Positions 1 through 5,907 of a DNA stretch of 6,599 nt are shown here, piece after piece (the first letter of the stretch is position 1; every line of letters starts with the position of its first letter). Source of the DNA: Planctomycetota bacterium (GTDB lineage: Bacteria > Planctomycetota > Planctomycetia > Planctomycetales > Planctomycetaceae); the NCBI GenBank assembly GCA_027622115.1, contig JAQBZS010000422.1:1-6599 (forward strand), read 5' to 3'. Under the pieces are notes generated by a model. The model was not told where the DNA came from, did no database searches, and saw only the letters and a list, made by a program, of their open reading frames with translations. The translations under genes and the position numbers were made by a program.

Positions 1-45
1 CGTTACCACAACGACCAAAAACGTCACAATCGCCCGTGACATCAT
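1..45 (-). CDS. N-terminal fragment of a leftward gene, probable signal peptide, product unknown
   Basis: Reading leftward from 45, the frame is open to the window edge and gives MMSRAIVTFLVVVVT. This is a short basic start (one Arg) followed by a run of hydrophobic residues, as in a Sec signal peptide or a membrane anchor. A strong Shine-Dalgarno match, AGGGAGG on the minus strand (plus positions 57-51), lies 5 bases before the first ATG and 8 bases before the second ATG (42-40), so either Met could be the start; the 8-base spacing matches the two clearest rightward genes here. Only 15 codons are visible, so no family can be named. The gene is divergent from the large secreted-protein gene to its right. 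The call rests on the ribosome binding site plus the hydrophobic start, and it could still be chance. Confidence 0.55.
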   Translation of the reverse strand, partial: MMSRAIVTFLVVVVT

Positions 46-50
46 CGAGA

Positions 51-57
51 CCTCCCT
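51..57 (-). promoter_or_regulatory. Shine-Dalgarno site of the leftward gene
   Basis: The minus strand reads AGGGAGG here, a near-complete match to the anti-Shine-Dalgarno of 16S rRNA, 5 and 8 bases upstream of two consecutive ATG codons. It is the main evidence that a real gene starts at the left edge. Confidence 0.55.
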
Positions 58-70
58 GTCGATCCAGAAG

Positions 71-114
71 CACGTGGTCTCGGTGGGGTGCCCCCCCGAA
101 CTACTGAGACCGTG
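71..114. repeat. GC-rich imperfect hairpin in the divergent gap
   Basis: The outer arms are CACGTGGTCTC (71-81) and GAGACCGTG (106-114); they pair as CAC/GTG and GGTCTC/GAGACC with a two-base bulge on the left arm. Inside them CGGTGGGG (81-88) can pair with CCCCCCCG (91-98) around a TG loop with one mismatch. Position 81 is shared, so the two helices stack rather than both being complete. On the minus strand it would lie in the 5' leader of the left-edge gene, so a role as operator, leader structure or transcript barrier is possible, but nothing in the sequence decides between these. Confidence 0.4.
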
Positions 115-400
115 TCCTTTCAGATATCGGCCAGTGTTTGACCGGATAACAGTGAAGTTCGGTGTAATCCTCAATCTCGTGCGACCGCTTCAATGCCGTT
201 TTCGCCTAAAGATTCCGATTCCGCGAACGAAACAGCGGTGAGGCCACGGTACAATCCGCGTCATCACTTCACGCGGCAATTCGATGCTTCGGGTGCAAAG
301 GACACAACTCGGCCCGATCGTCCACATTGACAGCCGTGTCAACTTGGCTCATGTCTTCGTAATTCGCCCTTCGATGTTACTCCCACTGGTAAGCCGTCCG

Positions 401-2884
401 ATGAATCTGCCTGCTCAACTCCGACAAGTCGCTTTGGTCACGTGTCTGGTCGTTTTCTTTGGCCACAACGTCTTCAGCCAAGTGCTGCTGCAGGAACAGC
501 GGACCGACATTCCGGCGCTGATACGTGTGACTCCGCGTGGATTGCCGGTCGGTCGAACGACCACGCTGACGATCGATGGTCTGCGGCTCGACACAATCAC
601 GCAAATCGTCAGCCAAGCCGGCATCCGACTCGTCAAAGTCGAAAAGCTGGAAGCCACGAAAGCGGTCTTTCAGGTGGAAGTTTCGGCGGAAACGGTTCCG
701 GGTTGCTACCCCGTGCATCTGTTGTGCAAATCCGGTTTATCGAATCCCAAGCTGCTGCGGATCGACAACATCGACCAAGTGATCGAGCCCGAAAAAAAAG
801 CGAACGCTGCGGTTGAAATCAAAGTGCCGAGCGGCATCACGGGCAAACTGGCTCCTGCGGAACTCGACGAGTACACGTTTGAAGTGGCGACCGGTTCGGA
901 CTTGGTGTTCGACTTGCTGTCCCATCGACTCGGCAGCACCGTGAACGGCGAACTGACACTGTTTAATGACAGCGGTCGACAATTGGCGCGAGTGTATCTC
1001 GCCTCACCGGACATCTCGCCGGATGTACGACTGAATTACCATTTCGAACAATCCGGCAAGTACACGATTCGTGTTTCGGACCGCGCGTATCTGGGTGACG
1101 CCAATTCGCAGTACTACTTGCGGATTTCACCGCACACCTTCGCTACATCGATTTTTCCTGCCGGCGGTCAAGCCGGTCAGGCCACGGAATTCACGCTCTC
1201 CGGTGGCAGTTTGAAGGAGCCCATTACGCGTACGATCAAATTCGCCGCCGATGAACCGTCTCGCAGGTTTCGGCCGCGATTCGAAACAGCGACCGGATCA
1301 GTGCTCAGCCCGATCGCGATTGCAGTCGGCCGCTATCCCGAAGTCGCTGAAGCGGGCGACAACGACTCGCTGAAGACCGCACAATCGCTCGCATTGCCGA
1401 CGACCGTGAACGGCCGATTCGAAACAGCCAACGACCGTGATTTCTTCAAGTTTCCCGCCAAGAAGGGTCAGAATTTCACGATTCGCGTAACCGCCTCCGA
1501 ATTGGGCTCACCCGTGGACGCTGTGTTTCATTTCTACTCCCCCGACGGAAAACGGCAGGCGACGGTTGACGACGTCGATGCCCAAACTCGAATCGCTCCG
1601 GTTGTTCGTCCCAGCACCATCGCGCCGCTCGCCGACGACCCATTCGTCACGCATACACCGACTGCGGACGGCGATTACACGGTCTGCATTCAGAATCGGT
1701 TTCGACACGGCGGAGCCGAAATGGTGTATCGCCTGGAAGTGGCTGAAAAATCGGAGGACTTCGAATTGATCGTGCAGCCCGGTCGAGTCGTCGCGGCTCA
1801 AGGCCAAAAGAAAAAAGGCCAGGCACAAGGTGCGCGAGTATTACCAACGTTTGCGGGTGAAGGCACCGGCGCCTTAAGCATCGATCGCGGTGGTCGTGGT
1901 TCGCTGGTCGTCAAGGCACTGCGATACGGATATGACGGCCCAATCAACCTTGCCGTCGAAGGTCTTCCCAGTGGGCTCGTCGCAGACAACGCGGTCATCG
2001 AGAATGGGCAGACCGAAACGACTCTGAGCCTCAATGCGGACTTCGACGCGAGTACCACGGCTGGATTCGTGCGGATCATTGGCACAAGTACCAACGTGCA
2101 ACCCGCCATCAAGCGACAGGCCGTCCATGCCGTGGTGTTGGCGGCCATACCGCAATCGGTCGTCACGGAACATGAATTTGAAACGATCGCCGTGGCAATC
2201 AGTGATCGTGGGGCGGAATTGGCAATTCGCGTGGACGCGCAACTCAAGATTGCCCCCGGCACCAAGGCGATCATCCCCATCACGATTCGCCGCCGAGAGG
2301 GGTTTGTCGGAGCCGTAGAAGTCAAGCCGCTCCGTGTCCACGAGGGATTCACGATCACGCCGATCACGATTGCGGCAGACAAATCGGCGGGCCAATTGGA
2401 ACTGATCGTGGCGGGAGACGCCGCCGACGGATTGAAGGTCATCCCGCTGCAAGCCTCGATGTCGCGGCCCAAGCCGAAACCGGACCCCAAGAAAAAACCA
2501 AACAAAAAGACAGCCGAGCCGCCCGAGCCGTTAATCGCGATCGCCTATGCGAAGATCAATGTCGTGCCGCTCGTCGTGGCGGAGTTGTCGTCACAGCAAT
2601 TGGACTTGAAACGCGGGACAACGGAATCGCTGCAACTGAGTGTTCGCCGCAACGCTGCCAATCCCGAGTCATTCCGGTTGAAGCTTTCGAGACTGCCGCG
2701 AGGAGTCACCATCACGCCGACGACCCTGCCGGTTGATGCGGACACCATCGAACTCAAGGTGGTGGCGGCGGACGATGCGGCGGCCAGTCCGATTCGACGG
2801 ATCATCCAATTGACGCCGATCGTGGTTGTGAACGGTCAGACCGTCGAATTGCCGAAGCTCCGTTTGGCACTCAAGGTGAGATGA
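401..2884 (+). CDS. Secreted protein with TIG-like, two PPC and Ig-like domains (PPC domain-containing protein)
   Basis: An 827-aa exported protein with no visible catalytic motif, probably a binding or structural protein of the periplasm or cell surface. I chose ATG 401 because it opens directly with a typical signal peptide: MNLPAQLRQ, then the hydrophobic VALVTCLVVFFG, with likely cleavage near VFS-Q (residues 26-27). In-frame ATGs at 284 and 374 would place 39 or 9 residues before it, and none of the three has a good ribosome binding site. Residues 43-122 resemble a TIG/IPT domain (TPRGLPVGRTTTLTIDGLRL). About 151-243 and 321-448 are PPC (bacterial pre-peptidase C-terminal) domains, with DEYTFEVATGSDLVFDLLS and the DRDFFKFPAKKGQNFTIRV pattern. 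Three Ig-like beta-rich modules follow (about 496-580, 609-687, 716-827), with recurring LPxG(V/L) segments. Residues 689-710 form a Lys/Pro linker. Proteins of this layout are familiar from planctomycetes, often near DUF1549/DUF1501 genes, which are not seen here. The architecture is well supported, the function is unknown. Confidence 0.88.
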   Translation: MNLPAQLRQVALVTCLVVFFGHNVFSQVLLQEQRTDIPALIRVTPRGLPVGRTTTLTIDGLRLDTITQIVSQAGIRLVKVEKLEATKAVFQVEVSAETVPGCYPVHLLCKSGLSNPKLLRIDNIDQVIEPEKKANAAVEIKVPSGITGKLAPAELDEYTFEVATGSDLVFDLLSHRLGSTVNGELTLFNDSGRQLARVYLASPDISPDVRLNYHFEQSGKYTIRVSDRAYLGDANSQYYLRISPHTFATSIFPAGGQAGQATEFTLSGGSLKEPITRTIKFAADEPSRRFRPRFETATGSVLSPIAIAVGRYPEVAEAGDNDSLKTAQSLALPTTVNGRFETANDRDFFKFPAKKGQNFTIRVTASELGSPVDAVFHFYSPDGKRQATVDDVDAQTRIAPVVRPSTIAPLADDPFVTHTPTADGDYTVCIQNRFRHGGAEMVYRLEVAEKSEDFELIVQPGRVVAAQGQKKKGQAQGARVLPTFAGEGTGALSIDRGGRGSLVVKALRYGYDGPINLAVEGLPSGLVADNAVIENGQTETTLSLNADFDASTTAGFVRIIGTSTNVQPAIKRQAVHAVVLAAIPQSVVTEHEFETIAVAISDRGAELAIRVDAQLKIAPGTKAIIPITIRRREGFVGAVEVKPLRVHEGFTITPITIAADKSAGQLELIVAGDAADGLKVIPLQASMSRPKPKPDPKKKPNKKTAEPPEPLIAIAYAKINVVPLVVAELSSQQLDLKRGTTESLQLSVRRNAANPESFRLKLSRLPRGVTITPTTLPVDADTIELKVVAADDAAASPIRRIIQLTPIVVVNGQTVELPKLRLALKVR
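2465..2530 (+). other. Lys/Pro-rich linker within the PPC protein
   Basis: Residues 689-710 of the 827-aa form contain seven Lys, one Arg and eight Pro in 22 residues, starting RPKPKPDPKKKP and ending in PPEP. They separate the second and third Ig-like modules. Such a segment is likely extended and strongly basic, fitting a flexible spacer or contact with an anionic surface. A shorter KKKGQAQG patch (residues 470-477) lies just after the second PPC domain. Confidence 0.7.
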
Positions 2885-2919
2885 TTCAGCAACGCCGCGA
2901 AGCGATGTAGACTTCCGGC

Positions 2920-4071
2920 ATGCACGATTCGCCGAACATCGACAGTGACCAGCCCTACGACATCGTCATCATCGGCGCCGGAATCCACGGCGCGGGGATC
3001 GCCGAGGTCGCGGCACTGCAAGGTTGGCGGACGCTGTTGCTCGAAAAGGATCACCCCGCGGCCGGGACGTCGTCACGATCCAGCAAACTGATTCATGGTG
3101 GCTTGAGGTACCTGGAAACTTTCCAGTGGTCGCTCGTCCGGCATTCGTTGCGAGATCGCGATCGACTGCTGAAGACGCAACCGGATTTGGTGAAGCTGGT
3201 TCCATTCTTTATCCCGATCTACGCGGATTCTCGACGATCGCGGTGGCAGATCGTGGCAGGCTTATCGTTGTATGCGCTTCTCGGCGGACTTCGAAAGACC
3301 ACGCGATTTCGTCGAGTCCCGCGATCGGACTGGGATCAACTCGACGGCTTGAAGACAAACGGGCTGCGTGCCGTGTTTCAGTATCTCGACGGACAAACCG
3401 ACGATCGCCGGTTGACGGAGGTCGTGGTGCAGAACGCGCAAAGCCACTCGGCGGAATTCGTTTGCCCGGCGGATTTCCTGAAAGCCGAGCGACGCGACTC
3501 CGATTACGTGGTGCATTGGCATTTCGACGGCGAGACACGCAGTTGCCGGACTAAGACGTTGGTGAACGCAGCGGGGCCGTGGGTCAACGACGTACACCTT
3601 CGCATTCAGCCGATGCCGACGACGATCGACATTGATCTCGTACAAGGCACGCATCTTGTGCTGGACACATCGATTTCGGCCGGCATTTTCTACGCCGAAT
3701 CCCCGCAAGACCGGCGACCGGTGTTTGTCATGCCGTGGCATGGCCGCACGCTGGTGGGTACGACGGAATCTCCATTCGACGGCGCTCCCGACAATGTGCA
3801 TCCACTGCAAGACGAAGAGGAGTATCTGCTGAATGTCTTCCGACATTACTTTCCGCAGCGGTCGACCGAGGTGGTCGAACGATTCGCGGGGCTGCGGGTG
3901 TTGCCGAAGTCTCGAGGCAGTTTCAATCGGAGATCTCGTGAAACAATCCTGCTGCCGGACAATCCCACCAACCCCAGAGGCATCGCCGTCTACGGCGGCA
4001 AACTGACCACGTTTCATTCCACGGCGATTGATGTCTTGAATCTCTTAGCGCCGGCATTGTTTCGGTCATGA
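2920..4071 (+). CDS. FAD-dependent glycerol-3-phosphate dehydrogenase-like oxidoreductase, short form
   Basis: A 383-aa flavoprotein of the DAO/GlpD family; full-length GlpD oxidises sn-glycerol 3-phosphate to dihydroxyacetone phosphate and passes electrons to quinone. The dinucleotide-binding motif is GAGIHG at residues 19-24, with the ribose-binding acidic residue E42 in LLLEKD. The GlpD hallmark GTSSRSSKLIHGGLRYLE spans 49-66, NAAGPW 216-221, FAGLRVLP 322-329 and GGKLTT 359-364. By comparison from memory with E. coli GlpD, R63, R325 and K361 match its substrate-contact residues. The protein ends about 20 residues after GGKLTT and so lacks the C-terminal alpha-helical domain of the roughly 500-aa GlpD. 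The first family signature is also degenerate (AEVAALQG where AxDAAGRG is usual), and the second reads GGKLTTFHSTA rather than GGKxxxYR. ATG 2920 lies 35 bases after the PPC gene with no good ribosome binding site. I leave the symbol blank because the substrate is not certain. Confidence 0.85.
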   Translation: MHDSPNIDSDQPYDIVIIGAGIHGAGIAEVAALQGWRTLLLEKDHPAAGTSSRSSKLIHGGLRYLETFQWSLVRHSLRDRDRLLKTQPDLVKLVPFFIPIYADSRRSRWQIVAGLSLYALLGGLRKTTRFRRVPRSDWDQLDGLKTNGLRAVFQYLDGQTDDRRLTEVVVQNAQSHSAEFVCPADFLKAERRDSDYVVHWHFDGETRSCRTKTLVNAAGPWVNDVHLRIQPMPTTIDIDLVQGTHLVLDTSISAGIFYAESPQDRRPVFVMPWHGRTLVGTTESPFDGAPDNVHPLQDEEEYLLNVFRHYFPQRSTEVVERFAGLRVLPKSRGSFNRRSRETILLPDNPTNPRGIAVYGGKLTTFHSTAIDVLNLLAPALFRS

Positions 4072-4102
4072 CACCAACCAACACCCGGCGTTTCCGGACA
4101 CC

Positions 4103-4133
4103 GCTCTCCACCGACGCGGGGTCGGTGGAGAGC
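4103..4133. terminator. Perfect 13-bp inverted repeat, possible terminator of the GlpD-like gene
   Basis: The arms GCTCTCCACCGAC (4103-4115) and GTCGGTGGAGAGC (4121-4133) are exact reverse complements around the loop GCGGG. The stem starts 32 bases after the GlpD-like stop codon, the right place for a transcript end. No T-run follows on either strand, so it is not a classic intrinsic terminator. It could instead be a transcript-stabilising hairpin, a REP-like dispersed repeat or a protein-binding palindrome. Confidence 0.5.
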
Positions 4134-4192
4134 CGTGCGGCTCCCAGGGTCGGGCTCCGCGCAACCGAATTTCGGTAGCCGCGAAGTCGTTG

Positions 4193-4218
4193 CTCCCATC
4201 GGTACGGGGCCGGTGGAG
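4193..4218. repeat. Bulged inverted repeat upstream of the permease gene
   Basis: CTCCCATCGG (4193-4202) pairs with CCGGTGGAG (4210-4218) around a 7-base loop, giving nine pairs with one bulged C and one G-T pair. Its right arm, preceded by GG, nearly repeats the right arm of the 13-bp hairpin (11 bases with one mismatch), which suggests the two arms share an origin or a binding partner. It lies 65 bases before the permease start, so it would fall in the leader if the promoter is upstream. Confidence 0.35.
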
Positions 4219-4271
4219 TGCCTCAACCACCCGACCCCTTCCCAATCCGAACTTTTACAGCACCCCAGATC

Positions 4272-4276
4272 GAGGT
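4272..4276 (+). promoter_or_regulatory. Shine-Dalgarno site deciding the GTG start of the permease
   Basis: GAGGT at 4272-4276 places GAGG 8 bases before GTG 4284. This spacing equals that of the NIPSNAP gene downstream. No comparable site precedes the in-frame GTG at 4218, so this site decides the start. Confidence 0.65.
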
Positions 4277-4283
4277 AACCGAC

Positions 4284-5780
4284 GTGAGTGACCGCGACTC
4301 CACAACACCGATCGAAAATCCGCAGTCGCTTGGCTCGGCAGGAGCACCGGGCGAGCTGGGCGCCGGCCAATTACGACGCGCGCTCGGACCGGGCATCGCC
4401 ATCGCGATGGTGGTCGGCAACGTCATTGGGTCGGGGATCTTCTTCAAGCCGCCACAGATCGCGGTCGCCTCGGGAAACTTCCCGCTGATTATCTCGGTGT
4501 GGGTGTTTGGAGGCGTGTTGTGCATTCTTGGGGGAATGTGCTTCGCGGAACTGGCTGCCATGATGCCGCGAGCGGGTGGCCTTTATGTCTACCTCAAGGA
4601 AGCCTACGGCAAATGCACGGCGTTCTTATACGGCTGGACCGACTTCGTGTTTGCTCGCCCAGCGTCCATCGGTGCGTTGTGTACGGCGTCGCTGACCATG
4701 ATCGCCGCCGCGAGCGGTTGGGCTCCAAATACGCTTGAACGCATCCTCTTCATCACGCTGCTGATCAGCGTAATGGCCGGGTTGAATATCGTCGGCGTGT
4801 TGTGGGGCGGCAGCGTTCAATTGCTGACGACAATCCTCAAGGCCGGCTTCCTGTTGGCGATCATCGTGGTGCCGCTCATTCTACTGGCGGGCGGTTATGG
4901 AAGCGTCGATGTCGCGAATTATTCCACCACGTCCGCGCCCGAGCATGATTCGTACATCCGGCAGTTTGCGGTCGTGCTGCTGGCCGTGATGTGGGCTTAC
5001 AACGGCTGGCATGGCGTCACGCCCGTTGCCGAAGAGATCAAGCATCCGCAACGCAACATCCCACTGGCGTTGTTCGCGGGGATCGGCATTCTGATCGTGC
5101 TGTATGTCGGCGTGAACCTAGTCTATCACGGCGTCATGAGTATGGACGAAATTCGTGCGAAGGCGGAACTGGCCGACGGCGAACGCGACCTGGTCGGTGC
5201 CGTGGCCGAACGCTTGCTGAGTCCGTTCGGCGAATCGTGGGTCAATGGAGTCACCGTGGTGGTCACGTCGCTGATCGTGATCAGCATGTTGGGAGCGGTG
5301 AACAGCAACGTGATGAACGGGCCGCGGGCGGCATTCGCCATGGGTCGCGATGGAGTTTTCTTTCGGAGCCTGGGAGCCGTTCACGCAAGCTTCGCCACTC
5401 CGGCCGTGGCAATTCTTGTGCAGTCGGTGATGGCGGTGGTGCTGGTCGTCGCTTCCTCGGCCTATTTGAGTCTCACCAAGTCGGATAACCCCGGTGCTGT
5501 TTTTGAACTGCTGACGAACTTCGTGGTCTTTGCGAGCAGCCTGTTCTACATGTTGGCCGTCGCGTCGGTGATGGTGCTCCGAGCCAAACTTCCCAATGTG
5601 GAACGACCGTATCGAACCAGCGGCTACCCATTCGTCCCGATCGCATACCTGGTCGTGTATGCGATGTTTCTGTCGTACGTCTTTCTCGACAAGCCCTTGG
5701 ACTCGGGCATTGGCTTGTGTCTGGTGGTTATTGGCTTGCCGTTCTATTGGTGTTTCCAACGGAAGAAAGCCGTGATTTGA
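4284..5780 (+). CDS. APC-superfamily amino acid permease, LAT-like, 12 transmembrane segments
   Basis: A 498-aa inner-membrane transporter, probably for amino acids by exchange or cation symport. I prefer GTG 4284 because it has a ribosome binding site, removing 22 residues of Pro-rich leader that the upstream GTG would add. About 33 polar residues precede TM1. TM1 carries the unwound GNVIGSGIFF motif (45-54), the APC site for the substrate alpha-amino and carboxyl groups. PRAGGLYVYL (95-104) follows TM2. WAYNGW (237-242) in TM6 with AEE (249-251) and the SNVMNGPRAAFAMGRDG block (341-357) after TM8 are typical of the LAT/SLC7-like branch. Hydrophobic segments fall near 36-54, 64-86, 112-142, 152-173, 180-204, 227-247, 260-283, 319-343, 370-395, 404-430, 446-468 and 472-491, which makes twelve. 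The length is normal. The substrate cannot be set from sequence; LAT relatives often carry neutral amino acids. It stands alone, with structured gaps on both sides. Confidence 0.93.
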   Translation: MSDRDSTTPIENPQSLGSAGAPGELGAGQLRRALGPGIAIAMVVGNVIGSGIFFKPPQIAVASGNFPLIISVWVFGGVLCILGGMCFAELAAMMPRAGGLYVYLKEAYGKCTAFLYGWTDFVFARPASIGALCTASLTMIAAASGWAPNTLERILFITLLISVMAGLNIVGVLWGGSVQLLTTILKAGFLLAIIVVPLILLAGGYGSVDVANYSTTSAPEHDSYIRQFAVVLLAVMWAYNGWHGVTPVAEEIKHPQRNIPLALFAGIGILIVLYVGVNLVYHGVMSMDEIRAKAELADGERDLVGAVAERLLSPFGESWVNGVTVVVTSLIVISMLGAVNSNVMNGPRAAFAMGRDGVFFRSLGAVHASFATPAVAILVQSVMAVVLVVASSAYLSLTKSDNPGAVFELLTNFVVFASSLFYMLAVASVMVLRAKLPNVERPYRTSGYPFVPIAYLVVYAMFLSYVFLDKPLDSGIGLCLVVIGLPFYWCFQRKKAVI

Positions 5781-5820
5781 TGCCTGCGGTTTCTGTGAAC
5801 TCCTCGCTATCCTCTGCACG

Positions 5821-5837
5821 CAGCCACTCCGTGGCTG
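5821..5837. terminator. 7-bp perfect hairpin after the permease, possible terminator or dispersed repeat
   Basis: CAGCCAC (5821-5827) and GTGGCTG (5831-5837) are exact complements around a TCC loop, 40 bases after the permease stop. CCTC motifs at 5801 and 5811 and GAGG motifs at 5837 and 5847 could lengthen the stem with gaps. There is no T-run, so simple intrinsic termination is doubtful. Confidence 0.4.
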
Positions 5838-5894
5838 AGGAATTAGAGGTCATCACCGCAAAACATCACCAAACCAAGATTTCCCAAACCCCAA

Positions 5895-5900
5895 AGAGGA
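5895..5900 (+). promoter_or_regulatory. Shine-Dalgarno site of the NIPSNAP gene
   Basis: AGAGGA lies upstream of ATG 5908, with the GAGG core 8 bases before the start. It fixes the start of the gene together with the signal peptide that follows at once. Confidence 0.7.
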
Positions 5901-5907
5901 CGCACCC

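Larger units (their letters stand above)
46..400. other. Divergent intergenic region, about 355 bases
   Basis: This lies between the leftward start at 45 and the preferred rightward start at 401. It holds a GC-rich imperfect hairpin (71-114, listed separately) and a 6-bp inverted repeat, CCGCGT at 256-261 and ACGCGG at 271-276 with a 9-base loop. A weak sigma-70-like pair, TTGACC (138-143) and TGTAAT (163-168), has a 19-base spacer, longer than the usual 17, so it is only a weak promoter candidate for the rightward gene. The frame of the rightward gene stays open back to an ATG at 284, so the stretch 284-400 could be coding if that earlier start is used. I see no other gene, RNA gene or mobile element. 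Confidence 0.5.
4072..4283. other. Structured intergenic region between the GlpD-like and permease genes
   Basis: This 212-base gap contains no convincing gene but is rich in inverted repeats: a perfect 13-bp stem (4103-4133), a small one at 4164-4176 (ACCGAA, one base, TTCGGT) and a bulged one at 4193-4218. GTG 4218 is in frame with the permease and open, but has no ribosome binding site and sits in a predicted hairpin arm, so I treat 4218-4283 as leader. I see no promoter that matches a standard consensus. Confidence 0.6.
5781..5907. other. Intergenic region between permease and NIPSNAP genes
   Basis: A 127-base gap with a 7-bp hairpin near its middle (5821-5837) and an A/C-rich stretch running up to the NIPSNAP ribosome binding site. 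The spacing and hairpin suggest that the NIPSNAP gene has its own promoter, but I cannot point to clear -35 and -10 boxes. Confidence 0.45.

Noticed and set aside
71..114. Intrinsic terminator call for the GC-rich hairpin
   Set aside because: It lies upstream of both flanking genes and has no T-run, so there is no transcript end for it to serve within this window.
1798..2505. Open minus-strand frame of 235 codons opposite the PPC gene
   Set aside because: It lies wholly antisense to a well-supported coding region, and its Cys/Thr/Ser-rich product resembles no family I know. It is a by-product of GC-rich codon use on the other strand.
3262..4017. Open minus-strand frame of 251 codons opposite the GlpD-like gene
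   Set aside because: It has no recognisable domain and is fully covered by the FAD enzyme gene, whose motifs are unmistakable.
4072..4217. Lost C-terminal domain of GlpD in a shifted frame
   Set aside because: The stretch is only about 146 bases of inverted repeats, far too short for the missing domain, and no frame shows GlpD-like residues.
4218..4283. GTG 4218 as permease start, giving 520 aa
   Set aside because: There is no ribosome binding site, the codon is in a hairpin arm and the extra residues are low-complexity; GTG 4284 has a well-placed GAGG.
5118..5819. Open minus-strand frame of 233 codons opposite the permease
   Set aside because: The product is rich in His, Gln and Arg, as expected from the complement of hydrophobic codons, and the plus-strand frame has clear transporter motifs.
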